From Congeria kusceri (taxonomy: Eukaryota; Mollusca; Bivalvia; Myida; Dreissenidae), in assembly GCA_027627225.1 (NCBI GenBank), contig JAPFQT010000391.1, forward strand, positions 78,001-142,000: a DNA stretch of 64,000 bases, read 5' to 3'. Below the pieces are notes generated by a model, which was given only the letters and a program-made list of their open reading frames with translations, ran no database searches and was not told the origin of the DNA. Both the position numbers and the translations under genes were made by a program. This document shows, in pieces, positions 46,477 to 58,655 of this stretch. Numbering within the stretch: position 1 is the first letter of the stretch; every line of letters begins with the position of its first letter.

Positions 46477-47204
46477 AGCTCCCTTTGTTTTATAGGGGAA
46501 CTCTTCTCTGTTGGATTAAAGGTGTCCTGTAAAGTACTTGCATAATCATAACAAAATTTGAGGAAGTCTTACTTATTATTTTATCACATAATTGACAAAA
46601 TAACAGCCCCAGGGATAAACTTAGCTGTATTTCCACAGTGCGAAAATCTACTTGTCACATGTACGGACTACGTTTTCTACTCGGTACACGATACAGTGGC
46701 AATGTCTACTTTTGCCGATCACAGTTTCTGGTCAGTTATTTGATGATAATTTACATAAATTGTGTTTAAAATACACAAACATTATTTCCGAAACAATCAG
46801 ATTTAATTTACAGTCACACATGCGCTTTGTTCCCAAAAATTTTTGAAAACGAGCAGAAAGGTCATGTTCATTTATTGTGTATTGACTTTGTTATAGACCA
46901 TAAATTGTAAGGATCGTTACGCTGTTGTGTCTTTGTTGACTTTAAAGGTCCCATTTATTGTAAAAGTTACTATTCGATTATATTTTGTAGTAATAACACA
47001 AACGTTTACAATAAACCTTGTTAACAGCCAAAGTTTTGTTTATTGTATTTCTAAAATCTTGGGACTACTTCTTTATTACAATTCTTTCATTTTGTAACTA
47101 ACACTAGTAAAAGTAGTTGTACTAGTAAATGAATTCCACAATTTGTTCAACATTTGTTTTATATAGTTTGGAAGAAAAATTGATGGGATAAAAACAATAC
47201 TAGG
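46477..47204. other. No feature seen
   Basis: Non-coding sequence. The overlapping short frames at 46558-46846 have no domain. Confidence 0.45.
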
Positions 47205-47311
47205 ATTAGTGTTGAATATAGAGAAGTTTGTCTTGCTTGGCTCGAACATTGGAAGCGCTCGCCTCCAAGCCTCGCAAGATAAACTTCTTTATATTCAACA
47301 CTGACCTAATG
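47205..47311. mobile_element. 107-bp hairpin MITE
   Basis: Left arm ATTAGTGTTGAATATAGAGA then AGTTTGTCTTGC; right arm complement TTAGGTCAGTGTTGAATATA then AAGAAGTTTATCTTGC. The middle is a GC-richer segment with CTCGCCTCCAAGCCTCG. A fold-back element with no coding content. Confidence 0.75.
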
Positions 47312-47376
47312 TTCTCTGTATGCTTATGAATACATCAACCACACCAGCGCACTATTTATGTGTTGTATATATTCAG

Positions 47377-47479
47377 AGCCAGACACTGGACCAGTACCGA
47401 TCTCCTTCCTGCCTAGGTGGAAGTGACTGTGGTTGGGATAGTTGTTGAGTCGAGGATTGCAACCCGTGGTTGTGCAAAG
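47377..47479 (+). pseudogene. Broken copy of the thrombospondin type 1 exon
   Basis: It aligns with 59270-59377: AGCCAGACAC, TGGACCAGTACCGA, GAAGTGAC, GGTTGGGATAGTTG, TCGAGGATTGCAACC, then the donor AAAG|GTAAGATGACA. Read in the frame of the other copy the protein is GSDCGWDSC, stop, VEDCNPWLC. An insertion of about 19 bp follows TACCGA. The C-x6-DCN-x3-C spacing of a TSP1 C-terminus is kept around the stop. A strong donor is preserved. Confidence 0.7.
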
Positions 47480-47776
47480 GTAAGATGACATTGAAATGAA
47501 CAATCCAGTTCCTGCCTCTGAGGCATGCCATTGAAAGATAGTATGATTGCTATTAACAGCTGTTTAGGTCACCTGAGGTTGAAGTGCTCAAGTGTGAGCT
47601 ATTGTGGTCAGTCATCGTTCATCGTCAGTTGTTTATTGACTACTGCTTTGAAACCACTGGATGAAAGTTGAAAAATCTGGGCATGTAGTCTTTGCAAAAT
47701 CCATTTTGTACTGTGTGTTGTCAATTTGCAGCAGAGAATGTATTTTACGACAATTATTCATTGTAATCAAAAAGTA
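47480..47776 (+). repeat. Post-exon segment with TTAGGTCACCTGAGG repeat
   Basis: About 85 bp after the exon stand TTTAGGTCACCTGAGGTTGA and GAGCTATTGTGGTCAGTCAT. The same repeat stands about 80 bp after the intact exon at 59461, so repeat and exon were duplicated together. Confidence 0.6.
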
Positions 47777-49828
47777 CAGTCTAACCTGCGGTAGCGACCA
47801 CCTGCATTAAGCGACTCCCTCCGTTTAATGACAATTACTAATTCCTCCCTATGCAAATTCTATTAAAAATGGCCTTAATTAGCGACCACCTCTATTCCGC
47901 GACCAGCGACCTTTAAAAGTCGTCATAACTAAAGTTGATTAGTGTATTAAGCGACCGAGTGTCAGTTCGGCAGTTACATTGCTAAGCAACTGTGACATTT
48001 GCTGCGAAAGGTGTTAATCCACAAATTAGCAAGTATCATTGTCATCAGATAATATATAAGTTTTTCACGGGTAATCTACTCGATTGCGGATGTGACTGTT
48101 TAATCCATTTTCTTTAAGTGCTATTCGGGCCAACTTTTAACCAGGTCAGTGGTTATCGTCTGCATATTCCTTTGTTTACTTGACCCCAAATTGTCTGCGT
48201 ATTCCGACTGTGGTTTAGTCAGGGACAGTAGGGCAGCGTATTTTAATAGCACGCGCTGTGACGTCAATTACTACTATGTAACATGGTTTGACATATGGCA
48301 GGTGGGCAATGTTCAGTATTTACAGAATTGTGCACCGTTTACCCTTTGTTGGATTATATGATGTAAGATATACAGTTCATTTCCTACGTTTTAAATCAGT
48401 TATTAATCCCCCGCCGCAAAGCGGGAGGGGGGTTATAGGAATGCCCTTCGTCCGCCCCTCCGTCTGTCCGTCCGTCCGTCTGTCCATAACATTTTCGTGT
48501 CCGCTCTATCCATCCGTCTGTCCGTAACATTTTCGTGTCCGCTCTATATCTCCTATACCCTTTGAAGGATATTCATGAATCTTGGCTTAAATGTTTAGGT
48601 CATTGAGACGATGTGCAGAAGGCATGAGTCAGTCATGCCGGCTCAAGGTCAAGGTCACACTTGAAGGTCAAATTTTTGAGCCTCCATTTTCGTTTCCGCT
48701 CCATATCCCCTATACCCTTTGAAGGATTTTCATGAAACTTGCCTCAAATGTTTTGCTCATTGAGACCATATGCAGAAGGCATAAGCCAGTCACGCCAACT
48801 CAAGGTCAAGGTCACACTTGAAGGTTGAATGTTTGAGCCTGTATTTTTATGTCCGTTCTATATCTCCTGTGCCCTTTAAAGGATTTTCATGAAACTTGCC
48901 TCAAATGTTTATCACATGAAAGCAATGTGCAGAAGGCATGAGGCAGTCATGCCACCTCAAGGTCAAGGTCACACTTGAAGGTCAAATGTTTGAGCCTCCA
49001 TTTTTGTGTCTGCTCCATATCTCGTATGCCCTTTGAAGGATTTTCATAAAACTTGGCTCAAATGTTTATCACATTGAGGCCATGTGCAGAAGGCATGGAG
49101 CAGTCTTGCCACCTCAAAGTCAAGGTCACAATTAAAGGTCAAATGTTTGAGCCTCCATTTTTGTGTCTGCTCCATATCTTCTATGCACTTAGTAGGATTT
49201 TTATAAAAATTGGCTCAAATGTTTATCACATTGAGGCCATGTGCAGAAGGCATGGAGCAGTCTTGCCACCTCAAGGTCAAGGTCACACTTAAAGGTCAAT
49301 GTTTGAGCCTCCATTTTCGTGTCAGCTCCATATCTCCTATGCCCTTTAAGGAATTTTCTTCAAACTGTTTAAGGTCAGTGTAATACTTCAAGGTCACCTT
49401 TAAAATCTAATGAAGGATCACGGCGGGGGATATAGCTGTCCTTTCGACTGCCTTGTTTACAATAAACACAGGTTGATGATGATGACAAATACATGTAAAA
49501 TCATTTGGTTCCCAGACCGAATGACAATTGAAGATTATAGAATCGCAATACAGTTATGCTATTTTATCGTTTAATACAACATATGTGTAATATAATGATG
49601 TACAATAAAATTATTTAAATAATAAACCAAATATTATTATTTATTCTTTATTTCTTATGAACATACAAACTTTATTTGAATAAACTAAGTATATTCAGGT
49701 AAAAAATCATAAGATGTATAACCAAAGACCAACTGCCTTTGCAATTTACACTGCATTAAGAGACCACCTGTGTTAAAAGACCACTTTTAAGAATCACCAT
49801 GGACGGTCTGTTAAGACAGGTTAGACTG
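47777..49828. mobile_element. pogo/Tigger-like Tc1-mariner element, 2.05 kb, no transposase
   Basis: Termini CAGTCTAACCTG (47777-47788) and CAGGTTAGACTG (49817-49828) are perfect complements, and TA flanks both ends (47775-47776 and 49829-49830), the target duplication of the Tc1-mariner superfamily. Inside the left end are several TTAAGCGACC/AGCGACCACC words; inside the right end, TTAAGAGACCACCTG and TTAAAAGACCAC. Such gcgacc arrays beside the TIR fit pogo-like elements, from memory. Half of the interior is a later tandem-core insertion (48402-49457), and no DDE frame remains. Confidence 0.8.
48402..49457 (+). mobile_element. Tandem-core element with CCCCCGCCGC hairpin (family G)
   Basis: 5' hairpin CCCCCGCCGC/GCGGGAGGGGG (48408-48432), (GTCC)n at about 48463-48484 with a partial duplication of CATAACATTTTCGTGTCCGC, then about five units of close to 157 bp: GAAGGATTTTCATGAAACTT, CTCAAATGTTTATCACATTG, ATGTGCAGAAGGCATG, CTCAAGGTCAAGGTCACACT, TTGAGCCTCCATTTTCGTGT. 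It ends GGCGGGGGATATAGCTGTCC, TTTCGACTGCCTTGTT. A complete element nested in the pogo-like transposon. Confidence 0.8.
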
Positions 49829-49830
49829 TA

Positions 49831-52245
49831 ACTTGGACTAATAAAGGCCAGTAGCAAGCCACATTGTGCATACTATTGGCAAGTTCCAGTCGAATGACTT
49901 GGAGTGAGTTGTGCCATGGAATGTACATGTCTGTTGTGTGTGCTTATGTCTGATAACGCTTTAACCCTGGGCAAAATTCCAATTCAGCGGTTATTTAGTG
50001 ACCTGTGCCCTCCTTACTTAGTGACTTATGGCCTCCTGCTTTCTCACCAGATGTGTTTTAGGAAATTTGTGCCAAGCCCAAGATTAATTATTTTGTGCGT
50101 TTCGTCGATTGTGTGTTTTGTGACTTATGGCCTCCTGCTTCCCAACCAGACATGTTTGTGCCAAGCCCAAGATTGTATTCGTCTGTTGTGCTTTTCTTCA
50201 CCATTTGAAATAAAACCGAGTGCTTGTAGGGCAGACTTTTCAGTTTCACTTTGTACATTTTGAGCATTCTTGTTTTACTGTCGGCAGTTATACATGCAAT
50301 ATCTTTTTGTTAGCTCCGTGCATTTGTAAATCACAACTTACCCAAGTCCAAGTCCATGGGTGTTGCAAGCTTGTACATTTATCTGCTGTGTGCCACTCAC
50401 TTTAATTTGCAATTTATATAACTTTATTACTGGGTCTTAAAAACAATGTGGAAATTGTATGTATGTTATAACTGGCCTGGATGATATTGATTAGGTTCAA
50501 CTGTATTGTTAAATTTGTGTTGATCAGTATCTATGAAAGTGTCTTTAAATTCCAGGTATTTGGATTGCTCTTGCCTCGGTCTGTCTGAATTTGTTTATTG
50601 GTCCATTTTATCCTGAAGATACCGAACTCCAGATGGGCATAAAAATGTGCTGTTTTTTTGTAGTTTAAGTTATGTCTAAGCGGTAAAATTATTTGTAAAA
50701 CCATCATTATTTGTATAGAACACAATCAAATACTGTCATGCACTGTATATTTCATTGCAAAATAGAAGTTGAATAAGCTTGCACTGTCTTTGAACCTGGT
50801 ATTCCCGATTTAAAAAAGCAGCCGCTTTCCCCAATACAAGCACCTGATTCAAGTGTGTGCCTGCGCAACTCGACAAAACTAAAGTGTCCTAAATATAAAC
50901 GGCGCTATTTTTAAATTACTCTATGTGTTATAGCATCTATAGATTTTAGGACAATAATAAGGAAGAAAACTATATAAAATCATTGTTTTTCAGGTAAATA
51001 AAAACATATGTGTCTAATTTTTCTATGGGTTCTATATGGTTATGTAAGAAAATTATGTTTACAATTTTCTTTCGTTTTTACGATTGGACCATCTGGAGTT
51101 CAGTCCCTTTAATGTTGTACTCGGGTATTTGTGTATCTTGTCTTTATACTATTGAAGTTTCAGTTCTAGGTATCAGAATCAGTAGAGTGGAAAGTAAAAT
51201 GCTCCAAATATAAACAGAAGTTTTAGACAAATATCACTGTATTGTAAAAACACATGTTGTTCATTTTCTCATGTTTCATGCCTTCCATGAATAACTGTGC
51301 TTCTAATGGTAATATTAACTGTCATCCAATGGACGACTCATTTTAAGGGCCATCTATTAAACATGTTGAATATTATTAGAAGTTTACAATATACAATAAA
51401 TGCAACAAGTTACGAACTAAAAATTCAACCATTTACGAACTAAAAATCACTAAGTAAATTTGCATGGAAAAATACACCAATTTGTTTATAATTTTCCTAT
51501 TTTTTCTCCAATTGTTGTACCACTCTTTTTGTTCAATTTTGGATACTAGTTTAGATTTATGAGACGACCCTCAAACTTGAAACACTTCACTGACCACAAT
51601 AACAGGATTTTCATGCAAAAGTCATGCATGGGATAAACATTCCTTTGACAGGAAACTAGGACACCCAATGTCTTTAAGAAAGTCAGGAGTATTGATTTTA
51701 TATCTCTTGTGAATAAATTAAGGACATTAAATTATAGTGTGAAAGAAAATTAAAGAGAGACTGTAGGATTTTGTACGAAAATTGTAAGATAAACCGTCCA
51801 TCTATTCTGATGATGTCAGTATATTTTAGAATAATGTTGTAATAAATGTTGAGAATAACTTCTGTTTAGAAATGCCTATCAAGAGAGAAATTTAAAACTT
51901 AACTAATACTTTGCTGTGCAACAAACTAGTACACATGTATATACAGCATCTTGACGAGTCAGATCGTTGGCACATGTGCTGTTCTTAAGTTCTAATGTAA
52001 AACCAAATGAAGGTATAGGATAAACGGGTCTGTATTGACAGAAAATGTATAGTTGCATTTTTTCAATAAAATAAAATAGTTTTTGTTGATATTGACAGTT
52101 TTTTTTATGTTATATGAAACATTATTGTTAGTGGGTAAAAAAAGAGACCCAAAATAAATCTGTAAAAATCAGACAGCCCCTCTTAAATCCATTTACTCAT
52201 TTGAAATGAATTGTTCTCCTAACTGTTTGGCACAATGAAACCAGT
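49831..52245. other. Long non-coding stretch with one doublet
   Basis: A direct doublet of about 100-bp period stands at 50019-50175 (GTGACTTATGGCCTCCTGCT twice, each followed by GTGCCAAGCCCAAGATT). A 119-codon cysteine-rich frame over it (49904-50263) has no known domain. The rest is AT-rich and featureless. Confidence 0.5.
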
Positions 52246-52375
52246 GCTACTTTGACCCTTTCAGTTGACAACAATGCAAACAACTTTAGTTGAAATAATA
52301 TGCCATTAAAACATTCTGTGGTCCAACAAAAAATAATTAAGTTTGAAAACAAATAAGTAGACAGTGATCTGTCAA
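52246..52375 (+). repeat. Dispersed repeat, copy 2 (first copy 553-720)
   Basis: See 553-720. Here it runs into a family A unit. Confidence 0.6.
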
Positions 52376-52480
52376 GACATTGAGATATTTTGATGAAACT
52401 TTATATGTAGATACCTTATATCTAGACCTCACTTGGGATTGCATATGGGTTGGGTGGGGTCAAGGTCACACTTTCAAAAA
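52376..52480 (+). repeat. Family A single unit
   Basis: CATTGAGATATTTTGATGAA, TGTAGATACCTTATATCTAG, TTGGGATTGCATATGGGTTG and GGTGGGGTCAAGGTCAC. Confidence 0.65.
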
Positions 52481-52724
52481 TTTATATGTTTCTTGTATAT
52501 TTTGGCATCTTGATTATTGATTTAAGACTATATATGGAATAGTTTTGATACCTCAACTCTACACTTAGAGAGAGGCTTTGGAGATGAATAAGATGCACGA
52601 AAACCGTGACTTTACCTTATTAGTTTTTTTAATGTTTCTCTTCAGTCATTGAATCTTAACCCCCTCAAAAGCTTCTTTGATGGGCGTATCTTTGTGACGA
52701 TGGCTCTCTTGTTGTACTTAGACA
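52481..52724. other. Spacer, no feature seen
   Basis: Non-coding sequence. Confidence 0.4.
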
Positions 52725-53365
52725 ATCAGGTTAAAGTTTGCGTGCAACAACTCCATATCTCTATATCTACTACAGATATTCAACTGAAACTTCACACATG
52801 CCTTCAGCATTCTTGCAGAATTATGCCCCTTTTTGTACTTAAAAGTCAGGTTGAGTTTGCGTGCAAGAAAAAATTCAGGTTAAGGTTCGCGTGCAACAAG
52901 TACATATCTCTGTAAGTGCTACAGATATTTAATTGAAACTTCACACATGTGTTTGGGGTCATTCTGTGAGGTCACTGACCAACGCCCATAACTCTGACCT
53001 GCAATTTAGCAGAATTATGCCCCTTTTTGTACTTAGAAATCAGGTTAAAGTTTGCATGCAACAAATCCATATCTCTATATCTACTGCAGATATTCACTTG
53101 CAACTTTAAACTTGTCTTCAGGATTATTATATCATGTCACTGATCAAGGCTCATAACTCTGACCTGTATTTTAGCAGAATTATGCCCCTTATTGTACTTA
53201 GAAATTCAGGTTAAAGTTTGCGTGCAACAACTCCATATCTCTATAACTCAAGAACGGATTGAGCTTTTGTAATGAAACTTCATATATAGATAACTTATAG
53301 CGAGGCCTGACTTGGGACTGCATATGGGGTGGGTGTGATGAAGGTTAAGGTCACTGTTTGGCAAA
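52725..53365 (+). mobile_element. Family B units joined to a family A unit
   Basis: Three to four family B units (CAGGTTAAAGTTTGCGTGCA, ACAACTCCATATCTCTATA, ACTACAGATATTCAACTGAA) lead at 53243 straight into a family A unit (CTCAAGAACGGATTGAGC, ATATGGGGTGGGTGTG). The B-to-A switch occurs inside the similar phrase ATCTCTATAACTC, which suggests template switching or unequal exchange between the two families. Confidence 0.65.
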
Positions 53366-54249
53366 GAAATATAATTTTGCAAAGAAAAAAGTGTGAAAAC
53401 TTTATTCATTCTTTTCTTTAACGGTCTTATACTGATCAAAAGAATGTCAGATAATCAAAATGTGTCACTGAGTTTACTCGATAAAATTCTTTAATTGAAA
53501 TTAACATGCAGCTGTTTTACTGTTTCTTTCTGAAATCCAAAGTTTATTAAATGGATGTTCCAAACATACCTCAACATTTAAAATTTTCTAAACGATCATT
53601 AAAAATCCGGAGCAGAGATTATTTAATTGTTCATTGGTTTGATACCTATCCTTGTTACGTTGCTATTAGATAACGGATGTTGTTACATGCCATAAGATAT
53701 CTAAATAAATACTTTTGTTGAACCCTGCATCTTTATTCCATTTAAGAATTTATCTGACTTTAAAATAATGAAATAAATTATCAAATTTTGCATCTTGAAT
53801 CACCACTTTTAGCTTAAAAATGCAGAAAAAGACGTCGATTATATTGACATTGAAAACAAAATTCTCGTAGGGAGAGGATACCGCTTCTGCGACCCCAATC
53901 TTTGTGAGCTTCCTATGCACCTGAAATAGAAAAATAGTTTCCATTCTATAACTTTAATGATAGTGGCAAAAATTGGCAAAGATAGTGCACTTTTTGTGAA
54001 CATCATAATTTGTTCAAGAAACCCAGCTGGATGCATTTAAATATAAGAAGTGTATGATAACAATTTATGTAATGATAACAATTTACGTGTGGTTATCTTA
54101 CATAGTATACTATATAATATTAAAAATATGGTTTTACCAGATTCTCGAAAATTCCCCTTTTACCGTTTATTCCCCTCTTGATGGGCCCCGCCACCATTCC
54201 CCCGACAGTGAAAAAACCCCAAAAAACACAGTGTATGTAGAAATCTGAT
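53366..54249. repeat. Mostly featureless; G/C-rich dispersed fragment at 54150-54235
   Basis: TTATTCCCCTCTTGATGGGC then CCCGCCACCATTCCCCCGAC is the inverted counterpart of 33695-33775. A short ATGATAACAATTTA doublet is at about 54053-54083. Confidence 0.5.
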
Positions 54250-54510
54250 ATACAGAGCTAGTTTGGGATTAATATTTTGTGGGTGTGGTCAGTGTCACTG
54301 TTAATACAAATAGAACTAATAGTTTCTGATTAATAACTTGCATAGGCATTGAGATATAGTTATGGAACTTCAGATATAGATATGTTATATCGAGACCTCG
54401 CTGTGGATTGCAATTGACGATGGTGGAGCCCAGGTCACGGTTATCAAAAAAGAAATATAGTTTCCACACCATGATACCAGTTAAAATTGAGCTAGTGTAG
54501 TGAAACTTCT
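54250..54510 (+). repeat. Family A array, two diverged units
   Basis: GTGTGGTCAGTGTCACTGTT, TGATTAATAACTTGC, ACTTCAGATATAGATATGTT, ATATCGAGACCTCGCTGTGG and GGTCACGGTTATC. Confidence 0.55.
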
Positions 54511-55430
54511 TACTGTATATACACTGAACAGCACTCCTAATCCAACACTTACACAATTTGTGATAAAATTGCTTTGGTTAAGGTTTCGAAAACCGACAAG
54601 TAGTTGAAAATCATAATTCACAAAATACTGCTATGTTAATCCTGACCAATCTAAGAAAACATGATGACATATTTAGTGTGTTTACTTCATTTGCTTTAGA
54701 GGCGTGCACATCACACATGTAAGCCTCCGTTAACTTCACATTCATCAGATCCCATGGTTTTAGTGACGCATCTTCAGTTGGTCCCAAATTTTCCCGACAG
54801 TTTCTACACCGATGATATGCAGAAAAAATACTGTTAAATTCTTAAATAATTTAGATGTTTTTTGTGTGTAGACAAACTCAGTAATTTAGAGAATGTACTG
54901 TTGTAACAGGTCTTTCTTTATTGCATGACAATCATCTGTAATAAATATGATTTAGGCAGACCCTTACCCTGTTATGGTGTATATAATATTAAGAATCAAT
55001 CAACTGCAGTGGCATGGCCCAATAATCCAGCAAATTCATTTTCAAGTTATTTATAGCTAAACCAGTGTATCTGTTTCTATTATTCTATGACATTTCTTTG
55101 TTATTGCAGTTATGATTGGTGCAGTCTTACAAGATGATGTGTGTATTATTACTGAAAAAGAAAGCTTATGTCTTGCTAGAATGAAAGCATTGCTGTTCTG
55201 ATAATACAGACTCTCGTATAATTAAACAATATATTAAAATGGTATAATGTATAGTGCCTTTTAGATGGTTAAATGGATATTTATGTAACATAATTTCCTT
55301 CACTAACTTCTGACAATGAAACATTTACTGCTTTTCACATTCATAAATATGCTGCTGAGTTACTGACGCAAAGAAAAAATCTTGTTTGACAAGTGATAAA
55401 TATAATTGTTTTAGAATCATGTGCAGCTTT
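54511..55430. other. AT-rich non-coding sequence
   Basis: No exon, RNA or array recognised. Confidence 0.5.
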
Positions 55431-55432
55431 TT

Positions 55433-56690
55433 TATGCCCCCACCATCAATGATGGCTAGATTAATAGTGTTTACCCTGTCCATGGGTACGTACATATGTA
55501 CGTGTGTATGTATGTTCGGATTCTTGACCGAACAATAACTTTGTCCAGCATTGGAGGATTTTCAAATAACTTAGAAATGTTAAACATAATGAGATGGTGT
55601 GTCACTCGCAAGAACCAGGTCCCTATGTCCAAGTTCCAGGTCACACTTAAAGGTCAAAGATCAAATATAAGAATTTAAGCCATAGACCCTGTCCGGAGCA
55701 TAATATAGTCCAGCATGGAAAGAATTTGAAATAAATTAGCCCAAGTGTTAAGCATGGTGCGACGGTTTGTCGTGCACAAGAGCCAGTTCCCTAGGTCTAA
55801 GGTCAAGTCTCACTTAAAGGTCAAAGGTCAAATATAAGAATTTAAGCCATAGATACTGTCCGGAGCATAATTTTGTCCAGCAGAGAAGGGTTTTCATATA
55901 ACTTGGCTGAAGTGCTAAGCAGTGAGATGGTGTGTCGCGCGAAAAAACCAGGTCCCTCGGTCCAAAGTCAAGGTCACACTTAAAGGTCAAGGGTCAAATA
56001 CAAGAATTTAAGCCATAGACCCTGGCCGGAGCATAATGGTATCCAGCAAGGAAGGATTTTTGTATTATGCGCCGGTGTGTGGCGTGCAAGAATCATATGC
56101 CTTGGTCCAAGGTCAAGGTTGCACTTAAAGTTCAAAGATCAAGTTAATGTACATATGTTAAGATTCTTGTCCAGGCAATAACTTTGAAGGATTTTCAAAT
56201 AAATTAGCAGAAGTCATGACCATTATAAGACGGTGTGTCATGCGCAACAACTAGGCCCGAGGTCATGGTCACATTTAAAGGTCAAAGGTCAAATAATAGA
56301 ATTAATACCATGGACTCTATCGCAGCATAATTTTGTTCAGCCTGGAAGAATTTTCAAATGACTTGACATGATAAGCATAATGAGACAGCATGTGGCAATG
56401 CAACAGCCAGGTCCTTTGGTCCAAGGTCATTGACTTTGACCAAAGTATAATTTTGCCCGGCATGGAAGAATTTTCAAATTACTTCGCAGAAGTGATGATC
56501 ATTATGAGACGGCACGTGGCGTTTAAGAACCAGGTCTGTAGCTTAAACTTCAAGGTCACTAATTAAGGTCAAAGGTCAAATAATTGTCAAGAGCATAATA
56601 TTGTCATGCATGCTGGGATTTTCAGTTAAATTGGCAGAAATGATCACCATCACCATATGGTGTGTTGCATGCAAGAACCTGACTTGTAAG
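55433..56690 (+). mobile_element. Tandem-core element, about 155-bp units, about 8 copies (family H)
   Basis: Starts TTTATGCCCCCACCATCAAT, GATGGC (hairpin CCATCAATGATGG), then TACCCTGTCCATGGGTACGT. Units contain AATAACTTTGTCCAGCATGG, AAGGATTTTCAAATAACTT, AGTGATGATCATTATGAGAC, GGTGTGTCRYGCGCAAGAAC, CAGGTCCCTMGGTCCAAGGT, CACACTTAAAGGTCAAAGGT and AATTTAAGCCATAGACCCTG. Divergence grows towards the 3' end. Confidence 0.75.
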
Positions 56691-57059
56691 GTAATTGAAT
56701 TATTTTCCGTTTATTTATGAGTGTGCAAAGCATAAGTCAAAAATGGTAAAAGGCATTTTGTTAATTCTGTACAGAATGATTTACGATAGCAGGTGTTAGT
56801 AAAGCTTACAAGAACCATAACTCATTATTGCACAAAAGTTTAGAATACTACCCTTTGTTGATTTTTTGTCAGACTAAAACTATTTTGTGATACCTCAACT
56901 TACTTCACAGAATTAGCGAATACATTAGCAGAAAGTACAATATAAAAGGACAATTCTCCTTTTGCAAAATGATTTGTATGCATACAGACAAAGCAGAGAA
57001 CAGATAATATTCCAGACATTGCTCCAATCTGTGAATTTTGTAGACCCTAACAAATCAGA
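56691..57059. other. No feature seen
   Basis: Non-coding sequence. Confidence 0.4.
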
Positions 57060-57330
57060 GCCCATCTCCAATTAAACCACAAGGTCGTTATCCCGAGTGG
57101 TTTAATAGCCACACATTGGAACAACAAAGAATTGTTTATTGGTCGATAAACAATGAAAACGCAAAAATTATTTTGATTCTAACATGATTTGACAAATGTT
57201 TTTGCAATTGTAATGAGAACTATATTTTACTATGCTCCGCTCAGAATCGGGACTACTTTTGGTGTTGTTTATTGGGAAGTTTAACAACTATAATTTTGTT
57301 CTGTGTTTACAGTAAAAGTAGTGAGTATCA
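57060..57330 (+). repeat. Dispersed repeat related to 59590-59790
   Basis: Shared in order: AATTAAACCRCAAGGYYGTT, GTTTATTRGYCGAT, CAATGAAAACGCAAAAATTA, TAACATGA, ACTATATTTTACT, then GGTTGTTTATTGG-AGTTTAACAAC. Both copies lie within a few kb of the TSP1 exon. Confidence 0.6.
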
Positions 57331-57696
57331 TGTTAGAATTGCGAATAATTAATAACGAAGCATTGCTAAATGTGATGGCCTTGTTTCTTCAAACAATTGA
57401 CAAAACCCACTTTACAAAACTAATTTAATAGTATAAACACTGGTCATCGATGACACATTTGCAGGTGCAGGAACATTAGTAGTAGACATTAAATAACAAA
57501 ATTCTAATTGTATTCAGAATTCACGTTAACATATATGTCAATATACATGGGGTGTTTCAAAAGACAAAAACAAACATAAAGCAAAACCATACAGCAAAAA
57601 AAAATTAACCACCATAGCATAATTAGTAAAATATAGTTTATAAGAATTGTATGTTTGTATGTACTCATTGATTTCTATGTTCACCATATCTTCCAG
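57331..57696. other. No feature seen
   Basis: AT-rich sequence. Confidence 0.4.
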
Positions 57697-57788
57697 TATG
57701 TCATTGCGAGGCTGTGGAGATGAAGGAAGAGGCTGTGGACACGATCTTCCCAGTAACAGGCCGACTGTTTAACAGGCCTGGTAACTGA
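57697..57788 (+). CDS. Candidate terminal exon (hypothetical)
   Basis: After an acceptor-like CATATCTTCCAG the frame from 57699 reads CHCEAVEMKEEAVDTIFP then VTGRLFNRPGN and stops at 57786-57788. It is GC-richer than its surroundings and lies 1.5 kb before the TSP1 exon on the same strand. There is no domain match from memory; donors within it (CCTG|GTAACT) would allow an internal exon instead. Length and evidence are weak, so it may be chance. Confidence 0.2.
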
Positions 57789-58460
57789 GTTTAGTGTTAT
57801 AGAACTCAATGTTTGACTGCATTTACTGTCAGCATATGAACTCTATATGGTCTTGACATACATACAGAGTAACATCAAATGTAGACTATTGCGGGTAATA
57901 AATATGTGTGCAATAGAAACCTTTTGAAGTAGTGCGATAAATGTTTATGCAGACAGTATTTATCTCTGTTTAAAAACCTATGCAGACATATTTGATAATG
58001 TTTGATTATCTACCTGCCAAAATCACCCTTCTGTTTACAAGTACAGGTGACCTGTTGAGTACTTACACTTTAAGCTCAACTATTCACCAAATACTTCGAG
58101 CTACACTACTCACCTGTTCGTCTGCATCGCCCTTATGCTCTGGTTAAGGTTTCTGTAACTGTAACTACTACAGATATGACTTAGAAATGTCAGGTTAAGG
58201 TTTGCGTGCAAGAGAAAATTCAGGTTAAGGATTGCGTGTAATAAGTACATATCTCTGTAACTACTTCAGATATTAAAAAGAAACTTCACACATGTCTTTG
58301 TGGTCATTGCGTAAGGTCACTGACCAAGGCCCATAAGTCTGACCTGCAATTTAGCAGAATTATGTTCCTTTTTGTACTTAAATATTCAGGTTGAAGTTTG
58401 CGTGGCAACAACTCCATATCTCTAACACTACTACAGATATTCAATTTCACACATGTCTTT

Positions 58461-58655
58461 AGTTTAGTTTAAACCTATTTATTTTAGCTTGATTGCATTG
58501 AAAGCCTTGGCTTATAAAGACACTCTTGAGTGGGTTTTCTGTGCAGAACCAGTACTTGGTGTCTTTGGAAAGATCTTGAGAACGCTTCCTGAGTGGGGAT
58601 CGATCCCGGGACCTCCTGTCGCAAGGCAGACACCATATCCACTACACCATTGAGA
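58461..58655 (-). mobile_element. tRNA-derived SINE, minus strand
   Basis: Minus-strand head at 58588-58655: ATGGTGTAGTGGATATGGTG (A box), anticodon arm TCTGCCTTGCGACAGGA, B-box-like GGGATCGATCCC. The body runs through AAGACACCAAGTACTGG, GTGTCTTTATAAGCCAAGGC and TTTCAATGCAATCAAGC to a TAAAATAAATAGG tail. It interrupts a family B unit, with imperfect duplication of host ATGTCTTT / TTTGTCTTT at the two sides. Confidence 0.65.

Noticed and set aside
48402..49457. CRISPR-like array, because of regular spacing
   Set aside because: Eukaryotic context, units are contiguous 157-bp tandem repeats without unique spacers.
49904..50263. 119-codon cysteine-rich frame
   Set aside because: Spans a local DNA doublet; cysteines do not form a known spacing.
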